This document shows, piece by piece, positions 9,993-19,758 of a DNA stretch of 64,000 bases; the stretch's first letter is position 1; each line of letters opens with the position of its first letter. The position numbers and the translations under genes were made by a program. Source of the stretch: Ignavibacterium sp. (GTDB taxonomy: Bacteria; Bacteroidota; Ignavibacteria; Ignavibacteriales; Ignavibacteriaceae); contig JAVSMP010000001.1 of assembly GCA_032027145.1 (NCBI GenBank), positions 710,903 through 774,902 on the forward strand, read 5' to 3'. The notes under the pieces are model-generated. The model ran no database searches. It saw only the letters and a list, made by a program, of their open reading frames with translations, and was not told where the DNA came from.

Positions 9993-10913
9993 ATGCCTGA
10001 GTTGATTATCCAAGCCAGGGAAGCACTAATCAGTGAGCATTTAAGTGTTCGCAGAATACTTCCTTTCCGGCAAAAGAGAATGGTTGGTCCTTTTATTTTT
10101 ATGGATCATGCTGGTCCAATAAATAAATTTCCCTCAGAGATTGCTTCACTGGATGTACTGCCGCATCCTCATATCGGACTTTCTACAGTTACCTATTTAT
10201 TCAGCGGAAATGTTACCCACCGCGACGGATTAGGTGTTGAGCAAATAATAAAACCAGGCGAAGTCAATTGGATGACAGCAGGAAGAGGTATTGCACATTC
10301 CGAACGGTTCGAAGATCCTGAACTGCTAAAAAGAGAAAGTCTGGAAATGCTGCAAACATGGGTGGCTTTACCAAAAGAAAATGAAGAAATCGATCCAACT
10401 TTTTTTAATTACAAACCTGAACAATTAGCTTTCTTTACTGATAAAGGAATTTGGATGAGACTGATTGCTGGGAGTGCTTTTGGATTAAACAGCGGAGTTA
10501 AAATACATTCTCCTATGTTTTACATACATGTTAAGCTGGAAAAAGATACAGATATGAACTTACCATCAGGTTACACTGAACGAGCTATATACATCGCAAA
10601 AGGAAGTCTGGAATTATCCGGTCAAATTTTTACACAGAACCAAATGATTGTTTTCTCAAAGAATGAAGACCCGATCATCTATGCAAAAGAAAGGGCAGAA
10701 CTGATGCTGTTAGGAGGCGAACCTCTGGGAGAGCGCTTTATCTGGTGGAATTTTGTATCATCAAGTAAGGAGCGTATTGAGCAGGCTAAAAATGATTGGA
10801 AAGCAGGGAGGATAATCCTACCGCCAAATGATAATAAAGAATTCGTATCTCTTCCTGAAGATCGTCTTTATTCGTCAGGCAGCAAGATACCGCCGCCGGA
10901 ACCCCTTTCGTAA
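9993..10913 (+). CDS. Pirin family protein
   Basis: Bicupin protein of the pirin family, some members of which act as quercetin 2,3-dioxygenases. The four metal ligands of the N-terminal cupin are all present: His58 and His60 (LPHPHIGLSTVTYLF), His102 and Glu104 (GRGIAHSERF). The 306 residues are the usual full length, with the C-terminal cupin around residues 190-245. AAGGA precedes the start. It follows catalase on the same strand, which fits a possible stress-related grouping, but substrate and role are not deducible. Convergent with the Dabb gene downstream. Confidence 0.92.
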   Translation: MPELIIQAREALISEHLSVRRILPFRQKRMVGPFIFMDHAGPINKFPSEIASLDVLPHPHIGLSTVTYLFSGNVTHRDGLGVEQIIKPGEVNWMTAGRGIAHSERFEDPELLKRESLEMLQTWVALPKENEEIDPTFFNYKPEQLAFFTDKGIWMRLIAGSAFGLNSGVKIHSPMFYIHVKLEKDTDMNLPSGYTERAIYIAKGSLELSGQIFTQNQMIVFSKNEDPIIYAKERAELMLLGGEPLGERFIWWNFVSSSKERIEQAKNDWKAGRIILPPNDNKEFVSLPEDRLYSSGSKIPPPEPLS

Positions 10914-10990
10914 AAACTATCTTTTTTTAGAACTGAGGCAGCGCAAAAATTTTTTATTGAATCTGCTGTATATATCAAGAACTTTAACAA

Positions 10991-11293
10991 TTAAATTTCG
11001 TAATCAACTACTCTGCGCTCATATCTGACTTCACCAAGCCATTTCTTTATTTCCTGATGATCTGGATGTATTTGATATTGGTGCAATGCATCTTTAGTTG
11101 TAAACTCAGAATACAATACAACATCACAGGAGTCTTTTTCACTGCTGAAATCAAATCCAACTTCTATTTTTATCAATCCATCTACTTTAGACTTCAGAGC
11201 CAGTATTTTCTCTTTTAAGATTTCTGCATTTATCTGTTTGTCATTTCCATAGGCGCTATCATTTAGACGCCAAAACACAATATGCTTTATCAT
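10991..11293 (-). CDS. Dabb (stress-responsive alpha/beta-barrel) family protein
   Basis: 100-residue ferredoxin-like single domain beginning MIKHIVFWRLND, the family's typical N-terminal strand, and with a conserved H-P-D-H (about residues 79-82). Dabb domains dimerise into a small barrel; bacterial functions are mostly unknown. Its ATG overlaps the stop of the upstream gene (ATGA), so the two are translationally coupled. Confidence 0.85.
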   Translation of the reverse strand: MIKHIVFWRLNDSAYGNDKQINAEILKEKILALKSKVDGLIKIEVGFDFSSEKDSCDVVLYSEFTTKDALHQYQIHPDHQEIKKWLGEVRYERRVVDYEI

Positions 11294-12222
11294 AAGATTC
11301 CAATTGTAAATATTATTGCTTTATCATTATAATCATTAAAAGTCATTATATACTCGCCCTGTATAAAAATCTGAAAATTGTATGTGTGAAATAATCTGAC
11401 TCCGCCCTTTAATCCAAGCTCAACCCCATCTTCATCTTTGTTGTTTGCATAAAATATTCCTTCATGTGCAACCCAATGAAATCCTAATGATGCACCAGCA
11501 TACGGGCAAACGTCAGTTCTTGTAAACAAATAATTTGCATAAATATTTATTGCAAATCCTTTTCTTGCACCAATCATTAACCCGGCTGATAAATCCTGCA
11601 ATTCATAATCAAAGTATGCATTAATTGTAAAAGACCTATCACGACTCTCATCATAGCCTTGAGTAGGAAACAAATATCCGAATCCAACACCAAAATTATA
11701 TCGTGCTTTTCTTCTTAAGGTTTCCATTGATTCTTGTTGAACAATATTTCCTACTTCTTGATTTGCATCAAAAGGGCTTAATCTCGAAACGCTGATAGCA
11801 ACTCTTTTCATCACCGCATCAAGATCTTCGAGACTTACAGATGTTGCTCTTTCAGATAAAATTATTTTGCCGGATTCAACATTAATCAACTGATACTGCA
11901 CTATAATTTTTTCCCCAAGGCGATTAAGTTTACAAATCAACACTTCAGAGGCTTCTAATTTCCCGCCGATATCCTGTGCACATTCTTCATCATCACAGAT
12001 TTTCTCACCCATGACAGACAAGGTTTTATTTTTAGAAATAAGATTAATATTTTCTTTATTTCCCAATTCCATTCGTAGAATTGATTCTGAGGTCTGCATT
12101 GAAGCATAATCCACATCAATCGAAGTTAACGGCAGTAATGCAATTCTTCTGATTTGTGTTTCTTGTGCGTTTAGTGAAATCGTTAGTAAAACTAACATAA
12201 GTAGGTGAGTCAAGCATTTCAT
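11290..12222 (-). CDS. Secreted CsgG/TolB-like protein with C-terminal beta-barrel-like region
   Basis: About 310 residues from the ATG at 12222, chosen because AGGAG lies six bases upstream and a signal peptide follows directly (KCLTHLLMLVLLTISLNAQ). The N-terminal half (IALLPL..., then EASEVLICKLNRLGEKIIVQYQLINVESGKII) resembles the alpha/beta domain of CsgG/TolB/LpoB-type outer-membrane proteins that bind partner components. The second half has alternating aromatic/hydrophobic strands (YNFGVGFGYLFP..., GLMIGARKGF, YANYLF) ending in a hydrophobic strand, as in an outer-membrane barrel. Precise function unknown. An in-frame start 27 bp further upstream is possible but lacks a Shine-Dalgarno. 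Confidence 0.72.
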   Translation of the reverse strand: MKCLTHLLMLVLLTISLNAQETQIRRIALLPLTSIDVDYASMQTSESILRMELGNKENINLISKNKTLSVMGEKICDDEECAQDIGGKLEASEVLICKLNRLGEKIIVQYQLINVESGKIILSERATSVSLEDLDAVMKRVAISVSRLSPFDANQEVGNIVQQESMETLRRKARYNFGVGFGYLFPTQGYDESRDRSFTINAYFDYELQDLSAGLMIGARKGFAINIYANYLFTRTDVCPYAGASLGFHWVAHEGIFYANNKDEDGVELGLKGGVRLFHTYNFQIFIQGEYIMTFNDYNDKAIIFTIGIL

Positions 12223-12486
12223 TTTTTCTCCTGAAAAAGTGCATATCAAACTTAATGTTAATCGCTGCTAACAACAATGTGTAACCCGAACGAAAGATTA
12301 AAAATTTCATTAATTCTCATTTTAAATCCACCTTTCGCCTAACTTTTTATATAGATTTTTTTCGATCAGTAACTTATATGCCTGTGGTGGAGAGTAAAAT
12401 TTGTTGTTTAATTTATTTTATAACATATAAAGATTGCTTATTTTTTGTGCTGATTATTTTGCTTGTATAACTAAAGGATAACCTCA

Positions 12487-12720
12487 ATGGCTTTCAGAGA
12501 CCAACAAAAATATCTGGATTATCTTAAAAAATTTGAATCCAGAATGGAAAGAAAGGAACTGGAGGATTATAAAATGTTTGTTAAACGGCAAAAAGACGAT
12601 GAGGATTTTGATACTGTTTCTATGAAAAGGTTAAAAGAACTTTACGATAAATACTTTCAGCCTGCGGATAAATCAAAATATGATCATTTATTCAAGAAAA
12701 GCAACGAATCCGGAAGCTAA
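12487..12720 (+). CDS. Small charged protein of unknown function
   Basis: 77 residues, very rich in Lys, Asp and Glu, with no membrane or signal segment; probably two or three amphipathic helices (LDYLKKFESRMERKELEDYK). AAGGA is positioned before the ATG. It stands alone before the DUF2723 gene. Coding-like composition and the ribosome-binding site support a real gene. No family recognised. Confidence 0.6.
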   Translation: MAFRDQQKYLDYLKKFESRMERKELEDYKMFVKRQKDDEDFDTVSMKRLKELYDKYFQPADKSKYDHLFKKSNESGS

Positions 12721-12868
12721 TCGTCTAAAAATCGTATTTAATTTTATTTTCAAAATATTTTTTACCGTTCTTCGGTTTTGTTCAATATAAAAAGAATATT
12801 CTTCAATGCCTTGTTCAATGCTGATATGCGGCAATTTAATTTTTAGTTTATTCTAATCAGAGGTAATA

Positions 12869-15844
12869 ATGAATTTCAATCTGCTTAATAAAATTATTGC
12901 AGGAATTGTTTTCTTAATTTCGTTTTTCGTATTGTTCTCAACTGTGCAGCCATCGGTTTCCTTTTGGGATTGCGGAGAATTTATAGCTGCATCTGTTTCA
13001 CTTCAGGTGCCACATCCTCCGGGAACACCTTTCTTTTTAATTCTCGGTAATATTTTTTCCAAATTACCAATCGGAGAAAATCTCGGTTACAGAGTAAATA
13101 TGATCTCCGTGCTTTCATCAGCATTGTCAATATTGTTTTTATATTTAATTGCTGTTAAACTGATTGAAAATTATAAAGGCAAAAAAGCAGATAATCTTTT
13201 TGATGCCGTAACTACTTATGTTTCTGCAGGAATCGGTGCACTTGCATTTTCATTCAGTGATACTTTCTGGTTTAATGGTGTTGAGGCAGAAGTTTATGCA
13301 TTCAGTACTTTTCTTTTTGGTGCAGTTACATATTTAATTATAAGATGGAATGAAAAGCCGGATAATAAAGACAGTGAAAAATATATTTTAATGATCGCAT
13401 ATTTACTCGGACTTGCAACCGGCGTTCACTTAATGGCTGTTCTTGCCGCAGTACCTGTTGTTATGATAATTATGTTTAAAAAATATGTTAATGATGAAGA
13501 GACTCTTAAAAAAACAGGTTATATTTTTATCGCTCATTCTGCTATTATTCTTTTAATTGCAATTGTCTGGTGGGCGGGCGAAAAAAGCCAATCTGCTCCA
13601 ACTATCGAAGAATATCTGGCTTTTGACAATAAATTTAAAATGTTTGTGGTGGCAGTAAGTGTAATAATTATGGGAGTCTTCTGGAAAAAAATCTTCAACA
13701 GAAATTCATTCTATATGCCTATTATCATCGGTGGTATTGCATTATTTGCTACCTATCCGGGTGTAGTAAAGTTCCTGCCCGCAATAATGATATTTATCGG
13801 AGGAGATAATCTTGCTGTTGAGATCTTTGTTCTTTTAGCAATCTTTGCTGCACTGGGCTACGGAGTTTACTACACAAAAAGGAGATCCAAGCCAACGTTA
13901 CATCTTGTGTTTATGTCTGCAATTTTTATTCTGATTGGATTTATAACTTTTGCAATGGTTATCATCCGCTCAAATCAAAATCCACCAATGAATGAAAACG
14001 ATCCTAATACTTTTACTGAGCTGGAAAAATATCTTAACCGTGAACAATACGGGGACTTTCCAACATTTAAAAGAAGATTTGCAACTGAACCACATCAGCA
14101 GGTTGTTTACACAAACTATTCATCTGATTTAGATTTCTTTTATACTTATCAGATGGAACACATGATGACAAGGTACCTGTTATGGAATTTTGCAGGCAGA
14201 GAAGGCTGGGAACAAGATCAAGGAGCTAATATTGCACCATTTAATGATCTCGGAAATATTATAGGCAAAATAATCGGAGTTCACTTTGGAGGTGAAACAA
14301 AAGATTCATTATTCGGGATTCCGTTTCTACTGGGCTTAATAGGAATATACTTTCATTTCCGTAAAGACTGGAAAATGGCAAGTGTTTTTATAATTATGTT
14401 TATACTGATGGGGCATTTAACTGCATTCTATCAAAACCAGCAGCAGCCGCAGCCAAGAGAAAGAGATTATTTTTATGTCGGAGCTTTTTTTGTCTATGGA
14501 ATATGGATTGCTATTGGTATCCGCGGATTAATTGATCTTATTGCTGAAAGAATAAAAAAAGTCTCTATAAGAAATGCTGCCGCTTATGGTGTACTTGCTT
14601 TGGGAATTGTTTTTGTACCAGTAAGAATGTTACAGGCAAATTATTTTACACACGATAGATCTAACAATTGGGTTCCGTGGGATTATTCATATAACTTATT
14701 GCAAAGCTGCGCACCCAACTCTGTTCTGTTTACAAATGGTGATAATGATACATTTCCATTATGGTACCTGCAGGATGTTGAAGGCGTAAGAAGAGACGTA
14801 AAAGTTGCAAATCTTAGTTTGTTAAATACTAATTGGTATATCAAACAGCTTAAGAATAACGATCCTTACAAAGTAGGAACCGTTAAAATGCGTTTAACCG
14901 ATGAGCAGATAAATCAGCTTAGACCAATTCAGTGGTCTCCTAAAAATCTAACTATCCAACCGCCAAAATCCTCTGCCGAAACTTCTTTTGCGGATATAAT
15001 TCAGCAATTTGGATTAAAAGATACTTCGGTATTAAAGCAAGGCGAGCTTAGCTGGACAATGAACCCGACATTAAATTACGGCAACATTAAAGCAGTACGA
15101 GTGCAGGACCTGATGGTTAAAGAAATTGTTGAGGCTAATAACTGGGAAAGACCAATTTATTTTGCAGTTACCTGTTCAGAAGACAGTAAAATAGGTTTGG
15201 GCAACTATTTAAGAATGGAAGGAATGGCTTTTCGCTTTGTGCCGGAAAAGCGCTCTGCTAATGATGAGTTTATCGAACCAAACATTTTAAAAGCAAACCT
15301 AACTGAAGCAGTCGGATATAGTAAAGAATATCAGCCGGGATTTAAATTCCGGGGATTAAATGATCCGAACATTTTCTTTGATGACAACCACAAACGGATG
15401 GTTCAGAATTATAGGAATGCATTTTTAAGATTAACACTTTATTATCTTGGAAAAGGACAAAACGATCTTGCTGTAAATACCCTGAATACAATGGATGAAA
15501 AACTACCGAACAAACTTATTCCGATGGAGTTTGGATTATTATACGAAATCAGTAATCTGTATTTACGTGCCGGTGCAAGGGACAAATATGATCTGTTTAT
15601 TTCTGATGTAGAGAAACAAGCAGTTGCAAAACTTAATTCCAATCCTGATGATGTTCAGTCATATTACAATCCTTATCGGATACTGTTTGATATTTACGAA
15701 ACACAGGGCAAAAACGATAAGCTCTTAGAACTCTGGCAAGCGCTTGGGGTTAAATATCCACAAGATCCGAATGTGCGGGCAAACATAGAAAAATACAGAA
15801 ATCTTGTTCAGGGAAAACCAGATACAAGTAAAACTACGCAATAA
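12869..15844 (+). CDS. DUF2723 integral-membrane protein (GT-C type glycosyltransferase-like)
   Basis: 991 residues with about a dozen N-terminal and central membrane segments and a soluble C-terminal part with TPR-like helices (about 880-980). The N-terminus, with FWDCGEFIAASVSLQVPHPPGTP at about residues 31-53, carries the acidic luminal loop and proline-rich segment that define DUF2723, relatives of protein O-mannosyltransferases common in Bacteroidota-group genomes. A second signature, QPQPRERDYFYVGAFF, is at about 529-544. Expected role: transfer of a lipid-linked sugar to protein or envelope glycan on the outer face of the inner membrane. AGAGG is six bases before the start. The GT9/methyltransferase pair lies downstream beyond a strong hairpin. 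Confidence 0.9.
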   Translation: MNFNLLNKIIAGIVFLISFFVLFSTVQPSVSFWDCGEFIAASVSLQVPHPPGTPFFLILGNIFSKLPIGENLGYRVNMISVLSSALSILFLYLIAVKLIENYKGKKADNLFDAVTTYVSAGIGALAFSFSDTFWFNGVEAEVYAFSTFLFGAVTYLIIRWNEKPDNKDSEKYILMIAYLLGLATGVHLMAVLAAVPVVMIIMFKKYVNDEETLKKTGYIFIAHSAIILLIAIVWWAGEKSQSAPTIEEYLAFDNKFKMFVVAVSVIIMGVFWKKIFNRNSFYMPIIIGGIALFATYPGVVKFLPAIMIFIGGDNLAVEIFVLLAIFAALGYGVYYTKRRSKPTLHLVFMSAIFILIGFITFAMVIIRSNQNPPMNENDPNTFTELEKYLNREQYGDFPTFKRRFATEPHQQVVYTNYSSDLDFFYTYQMEHMMTRYLLWNFAGREGWEQDQGANIAPFNDLGNIIGKIIGVHFGGETKDSLFGIPFLLGLIGIYFHFRKDWKMASVFIIMFILMGHLTAFYQNQQQPQPRERDYFYVGAFFVYGIWIAIGIRGLIDLIAERIKKVSIRNAAAYGVLALGIVFVPVRMLQANYFTHDRSNNWVPWDYSYNLLQSCAPNSVLFTNGDNDTFPLWYLQDVEGVRRDVKVANLSLLNTNWYIKQLKNNDPYKVGTVKMRLTDEQINQLRPIQWSPKNLTIQPPKSSAETSFADIIQQFGLKDTSVLKQGELSWTMNPTLNYGNIKAVRVQDLMVKEIVEANNWERPIYFAVTCSEDSKIGLGNYLRMEGMAFRFVPEKRSANDEFIEPNILKANLTEAVGYSKEYQPGFKFRGLNDPNIFFDDNHKRMVQNYRNAFLRLTLYYLGKGQNDLAVNTLNTMDEKLPNKLIPMEFGLLYEISNLYLRAGARDKYDLFISDVEKQAVAKLNSNPDDVQSYYNPYRILFDIYETQGKNDKLLELWQALGVKYPQDPNVRANIEKYRNLVQGKPDTSKTTQ

Positions 15845-15880
15845 AGAGATTTTTTATTTTAGCTATTCTGAAAACCGAAA

Positions 15881-15909
15881 TGTCACGCTTAGCTTGTCTA
15901 AGCGTGACA
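15881..15909. terminator. Perfect 12-bp stem hairpin after the DUF2723 gene
   Basis: TGTCACGCTTAG, a five-base loop, then the exact reverse complement. It lies 37 bp after the DUF2723 stop. The following DNA is AT-rich but has no clear T-run, so it is a terminator-like or RNA-stabilising hairpin rather than a textbook intrinsic terminator. Confidence 0.55.
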
Positions 15910-15995
15910 TAAAATTAATTATCTATCTTCGTCATGCTGTATGTTACACAAATGACTATATTTTTTACCGACAGTATTAGAAATATCAACCAGCT

Positions 15996-17060
15996 ATGAA
16001 AGTATTAGTTCTTGCATTATCAGGAATTGGGGACGCACTAATGTTTACGCCTGCATTAAAACTGCTCCGCCAGGCTCTTCCTTCAGCACAGATAGATGCG
16101 CTTGTAATGTTTAAAGGAACTAAAGATATCTATCAAAGTAATCCTGCTCTTAACAATGTAATTCATTTTGATTTTCTTAAAGAGGGTTTTTTAAAATCAC
16201 TAAAGTTTATTCTTTCGTTAAGAAAAAAATATGACGCAGCTATAAATGTTTATCCTTCAAACAGAAAAGAATACAACATTATAAATTTTCTGATTGGGGC
16301 TAAACAAAGGGCTGGGGTTAAATATTTACGGATGAACTTTCAGGACCTTGGATGGCTTAACAACGTAACAGTTTTAGAAAACGATCAGACACACAACGTC
16401 CAAACAAATATCAAGCTGATTGAAAAACTGTTAAATAAAAATTTTGATGAGGCGCCTGCATTGCAGATTTTTCCTTCCGAAGATGATATCGGGTTTGCAG
16501 AAAATTATCTTAAAGAAAATAATATTGCCGAAAATGATTTTGTTGTAGGCTTTCATCCCGGCTGTGCAACATTAAAAAATCATATCAAACGAAGATGGGA
16601 GCCAGAAAAGTTTGCACAGCTTGGTAAAAGATTGATTCAAGATAAAAACGCCAAAATACTTTTATTCGGCGGACCCGAAGAAGATCAGTTAAAAGAATCT
16701 ATCAAAAAAATGACAGACTCGGAAAATTCTTTTGTAGTTAAGACAGAAAGATTTTTACAAAGCATTGCAATAATGAAACGAAGCGATGTTTTTGTTACTA
16801 ACGATTCGGCTTTGATGCACATTGCTTCTGCTCTTGGTTTAAGGATTGTCGCAATTATTGGTCCAACAAACGAATATTACATTCATCCATGGAAAACTGA
16901 ATACAAAATAGCTTCATTATATCTGGAATGTTCGCCTTGTTTTTTTTATTCGCCAAAACCGCTTACTTGTTCCAGAACTGATGTAAAATTTAAATGCATT
17001 AAAGAACTGAGTGTTGATATGGTATTAAACAAAGTTAAAGAGCTTATAAATGAAGGATAA
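15996..17060 (+). CDS. Glycosyltransferase family 9 (ADP-heptose:LPS heptosyltransferase-like)
   Basis: 354 residues with the two-Rossmann GT-B layout of heptosyltransferases. The N-terminus VLVLALSGIGDALMFTPALKLLRQ is the typical acceptor-side motif. The C-terminal donor-binding part has FHPGCATLKNHIKRRWEPEKFAQL (about residues 187-210), then LFGGPEE, and TNDSALMHIASALGLRIVAIIGPTNE (about 268-293). It probably adds heptose or a related sugar to lipopolysaccharide or another envelope glycan. The next gene starts inside its last 11 bases, so the two are translated together and may modify the same glycan. Confidence 0.88.
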   Translation: MKVLVLALSGIGDALMFTPALKLLRQALPSAQIDALVMFKGTKDIYQSNPALNNVIHFDFLKEGFLKSLKFILSLRKKYDAAINVYPSNRKEYNIINFLIGAKQRAGVKYLRMNFQDLGWLNNVTVLENDQTHNVQTNIKLIEKLLNKNFDEAPALQIFPSEDDIGFAENYLKENNIAENDFVVGFHPGCATLKNHIKRRWEPEKFAQLGKRLIQDKNAKILLFGGPEEDQLKESIKKMTDSENSFVVKTERFLQSIAIMKRSDVFVTNDSALMHIASALGLRIVAIIGPTNEYYIHPWKTEYKIASLYLECSPCFFYSPKPLTCSRTDVKFKCIKELSVDMVLNKVKELINEG

Positions 17061-17757
17061 AAAAAGATGGGATCTCGCTCAGCATTACGAAAAAAACTGG
17101 TGGACTTCAAAAGCCTACGAACTTGATTTGGAGTTTTACGAAAGATTTGCAAATGATATGCTGGCAATCTTACAACCGTATCTTAAAATTGAATCAGATA
17201 CACACATACTCGAAATCGGAAGCGGCGCTGCCGGAATAATAACTTATTTGAAAAGCAGTTATCGTTTTGCAGTTGATCCTCTTGAAGATATTTATTCATC
17301 AATAGAAAAATTTACCCGGATAAGAGATAAGCAGGTTAAATATTTTAACATCAAGGCAGAGGAAATTCCTTTTGAGAATAATTTTTTTAACCTGATTATT
17401 ATGGATAATGTACTTGATCACTGCGAAGATCCGGAAAAAGTGTTTACTCAAATACAGCGGGTAACTAAACCCGGCGGTATAATTTATTTCCGGCAGAATA
17501 CCTATCACATTTGGGGAAAGTTTATCAGAAGCGTTATTGAGTTACTTAAGATTGACAAAGGGCATCCGTTTTCATTTTCTAAATCTGAACTGAAAAAATC
17601 TTTTTCATATCACAGGTTGTCTGTTTTATATTATAAAGAATCCGGTTATTTAAAAACCTGGTTAAAAGAAATTAAGTCTAAAAGATTTTATGATAAAGTT
17701 AAAGCGGTTCTATTTGCTACAAGAGATAAGACCACATTTGTTCTGAGAAAAGATTAA
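17050..17757 (+). CDS. Class I SAM-dependent methyltransferase
   Basis: 235 residues. SAM-binding motif I HILEIGSGAAGIITYL at about residues 49-64, an acidic end to strand 2 (DPLED), and a motif-IV-like LIIMDNVLDHCEDPEKVF (about 115-132), followed by KPGGIIYFRQ. It overlaps the GT9 gene by 11 bp, suggesting a glycan or small-molecule methyl transfer in the same pathway; substrate unknown. Its stop codon overlaps the end of the convergent LOG gene by 4 bp. Confidence 0.82.
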   Translation: MKDKKRWDLAQHYEKNWWTSKAYELDLEFYERFANDMLAILQPYLKIESDTHILEIGSGAAGIITYLKSSYRFAVDPLEDIYSSIEKFTRIRDKQVKYFNIKAEEIPFENNFFNLIIMDNVLDHCEDPEKVFTQIQRVTKPGGIIYFRQNTYHIWGKFIRSVIELLKIDKGHPFSFSKSELKKSFSYHRLSVLYYKESGYLKTWLKEIKSKRFYDKVKAVLFATRDKTTFVLRKD

Positions 17758-18278
17758 ACTGTCTTTATTAAATACTCAACAATTTCTGTAACAGAGCCGC
17801 AGTATTTAACCAAATCTGTATTACGGTTTTCTGATTTCAGCTGTTCGTTTATTACATCCGAAATTACTTTCCACATTTTAGAATGACAAACAATCGGCTT
17901 ATGCTTCTGAAGATTTTTGTTTGCATACTCCCAAACAGCGGCAAACTCCAACAATGTTCCTGTTCCGCCCTGAAGAATAACATAAGCATCGCCCAGTTCA
18001 ATAAGTTTGGCAATTCTATCAAATAATTTTTTTTCTTTAACTTCAACAGTTATATAAGAATTTGGCTTAACGCTCCAAAGATCAACAGTAACCCCATAAA
18101 TCTTTCCATTATTATCATAAGCTCCTTTTGAAACTGCTTCCATTATGCCTTTATTACCGCCGTTACAAATATTAAACCCCGCTTTAGTTAAAGCAGTACT
18201 AAGCTCATAAGCAAATTTATACTGTGCATCACTTTCGACAGGAATTGCACTTCCGAAAATTGTGATTGTTTTGTTCAT
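17754..18278 (-). CDS. LOG-family (Rossmann-like nucleotide-binding) protein
   Basis: 174 residues. The family's two signatures are GGNKGIMEAVSKGA (residues 40-53) and QGGTGTLLEF (103-112), the second being a variant of PGGxGTxxE with Gln for Pro. Plant and some bacterial LOG proteins hydrolyse cytokinin riboside monophosphates; many bacterial members are nucleotide-monophosphate phosphoribohydrolases. Reaction inferred from family only. Cytoplasmic. Confidence 0.85.
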   Translation of the reverse strand: MNKTITIFGSAIPVESDAQYKFAYELSTALTKAGFNICNGGNKGIMEAVSKGAYDNNGKIYGVTVDLWSVKPNSYITVEVKEKKLFDRIAKLIELGDAYVILQGGTGTLLEFAAVWEYANKNLQKHKPIVCHSKMWKVISDVINEQLKSENRNTDLVKYCGSVTEIVEYLIKTV

Positions 18279-18437
18279 AATTTTTCCCGCGTCTTTTAAA
18301 AACAGATTTTATAAAATTCAATTTATGGATTAAGTTCAAAAATTACATTTAAATTATGACAGCTTTTATAATTGAATACCGATTTATATTTTTCAACTAG
18401 TCTGATTTTTTCAGATTATTAAAAAAGCAAAAGGAGT

Positions 18438-19586
18438 GTGTTTATCATTAACAGAAAAAATATCTTTACAAGAATAAAAATAATGGTTTTAGTTTTTCTT
18501 TTATTTTTAATGAGTACAGTACTAAGTCAAAATCAAATTAGCTATGATAGTCTTGATAATCTGATGAAAAAACTATATCCCGAAGAGATTCCCGGGGCAG
18601 CTTTGCTTATCGTTCAAGATAATAAAGTTACATTCAATAAAGGATATGGTCTGGCAGATATTGACAGCAAAGAAATAATTTCAACCGAGACTCATTTCAG
18701 AATGGCATCTGTAAGTAAACAATTTACTGCTATGTGTATTCTGATCCTTCAAAGCCAAAATAAACTTAATATAAACGATGCTGTGATAAAGTATATTCCT
18801 TCCTTGCCAAATTTTGCTGAGAAGATAACCATCAAACAACTGCTTACTCATACTTCCGGTATTGCAGATTATGAATCATTGATTCCAAAAGATCAGAAAG
18901 AACAGATTTCGGATGCAGATGTTTTACAGCTTATAGGAAAATCAGACAGTCTGTATTTTAAGCCGGGTTCAAAATTTAAGTACAGCAACACAGCTTTTTG
19001 TCTGCTTACACAAATAGTAGAAAAAGTATCCGGACTTTCGTATCCTGAATTTATCCGGGAAAATATTTTCACTCCGCTTGATATGAAACATGCGGTTATT
19101 TACGAAAAGGATAAGGAGATTTTTAATCGGGCTTATGGTTATCATTTAAAAGATAATAAATGGATTTTTGCTGACCAAAGTATTACCAGTGCTACAATGG
19201 GTGATGGCTCGGTTTATACTTCTTTGAATGAATATCAAAAGTGGATTCAATCGTTATGGGATAAGCAATTTGATAATGATTTACTTAATCCGTTAAAGCC
19301 GCACGCAATTATTAAAAAGGGTCTCGGCTATGGCTACGGATGGTTTATAGCAAACGAAACTGATGGAAGCACAGCTTGTTTTCATTCTGGTGAAAGCACA
19401 GGATTTCATAACATTGTTTACCACAATCCCGCAAAAAGATTTATGGTAGTGTTGTTTTCAAATAGTGATGATGACAGGGTTTCGGCAGCATTTAATGAGA
19501 TAATGACAGATTTAAATATAAAACTGCAAGGTATCTCAAAGGGTAAAACTTTGTTTGAATTTTTAAGCGATATTTACGGCGAGTAA
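18438..19586 (+). CDS. Serine hydrolase of the beta-lactamase/penicillin-binding-protein-like fold
   Basis: Secreted class C beta-lactamase-like hydrolase. From the GTG at 18438, S91-V-S-K94 is the nucleophile motif, Y182-S-N184 the second motif and H316-S-G318 the third; LLTHTSG (about 135-141) is also typical. The N-terminus is a signal peptide (VLVFLLFLMSTVLS). The start is uncertain: AGGAG sits directly against the GTG, too close to serve it; an in-frame ATG at 18483 would leave a shorter signal peptide. Members include esterases, D-aminopeptidases and penicillin-binding proteins, so antibiotic resistance should not be assumed. Confidence 0.87.
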   Translation: MFIINRKNIFTRIKIMVLVFLLFLMSTVLSQNQISYDSLDNLMKKLYPEEIPGAALLIVQDNKVTFNKGYGLADIDSKEIISTETHFRMASVSKQFTAMCILILQSQNKLNINDAVIKYIPSLPNFAEKITIKQLLTHTSGIADYESLIPKDQKEQISDADVLQLIGKSDSLYFKPGSKFKYSNTAFCLLTQIVEKVSGLSYPEFIRENIFTPLDMKHAVIYEKDKEIFNRAYGYHLKDNKWIFADQSITSATMGDGSVYTSLNEYQKWIQSLWDKQFDNDLLNPLKPHAIIKKGLGYGYGWFIANETDGSTACFHSGESTGFHNIVYHNPAKRFMVVLFSNSDDDRVSAAFNEIMTDLNIKLQGISKGKTLFEFLSDIYGE

Positions 19587-19758
19587 ACAGCGTAGATTTA
19601 TTTGTGTTATAATTAAACTTCTTTGTGATAATTAATTCAACTATCATACTTCAACAAGTCCATAATGCTGGGTTGTTTTTTGTTTTTCATGTTTCATCGG
19701 GATTTTTTGAATATTAAAAGTAAGTTATGTTAAGCATATTATTTGGGTGATTATTTCA

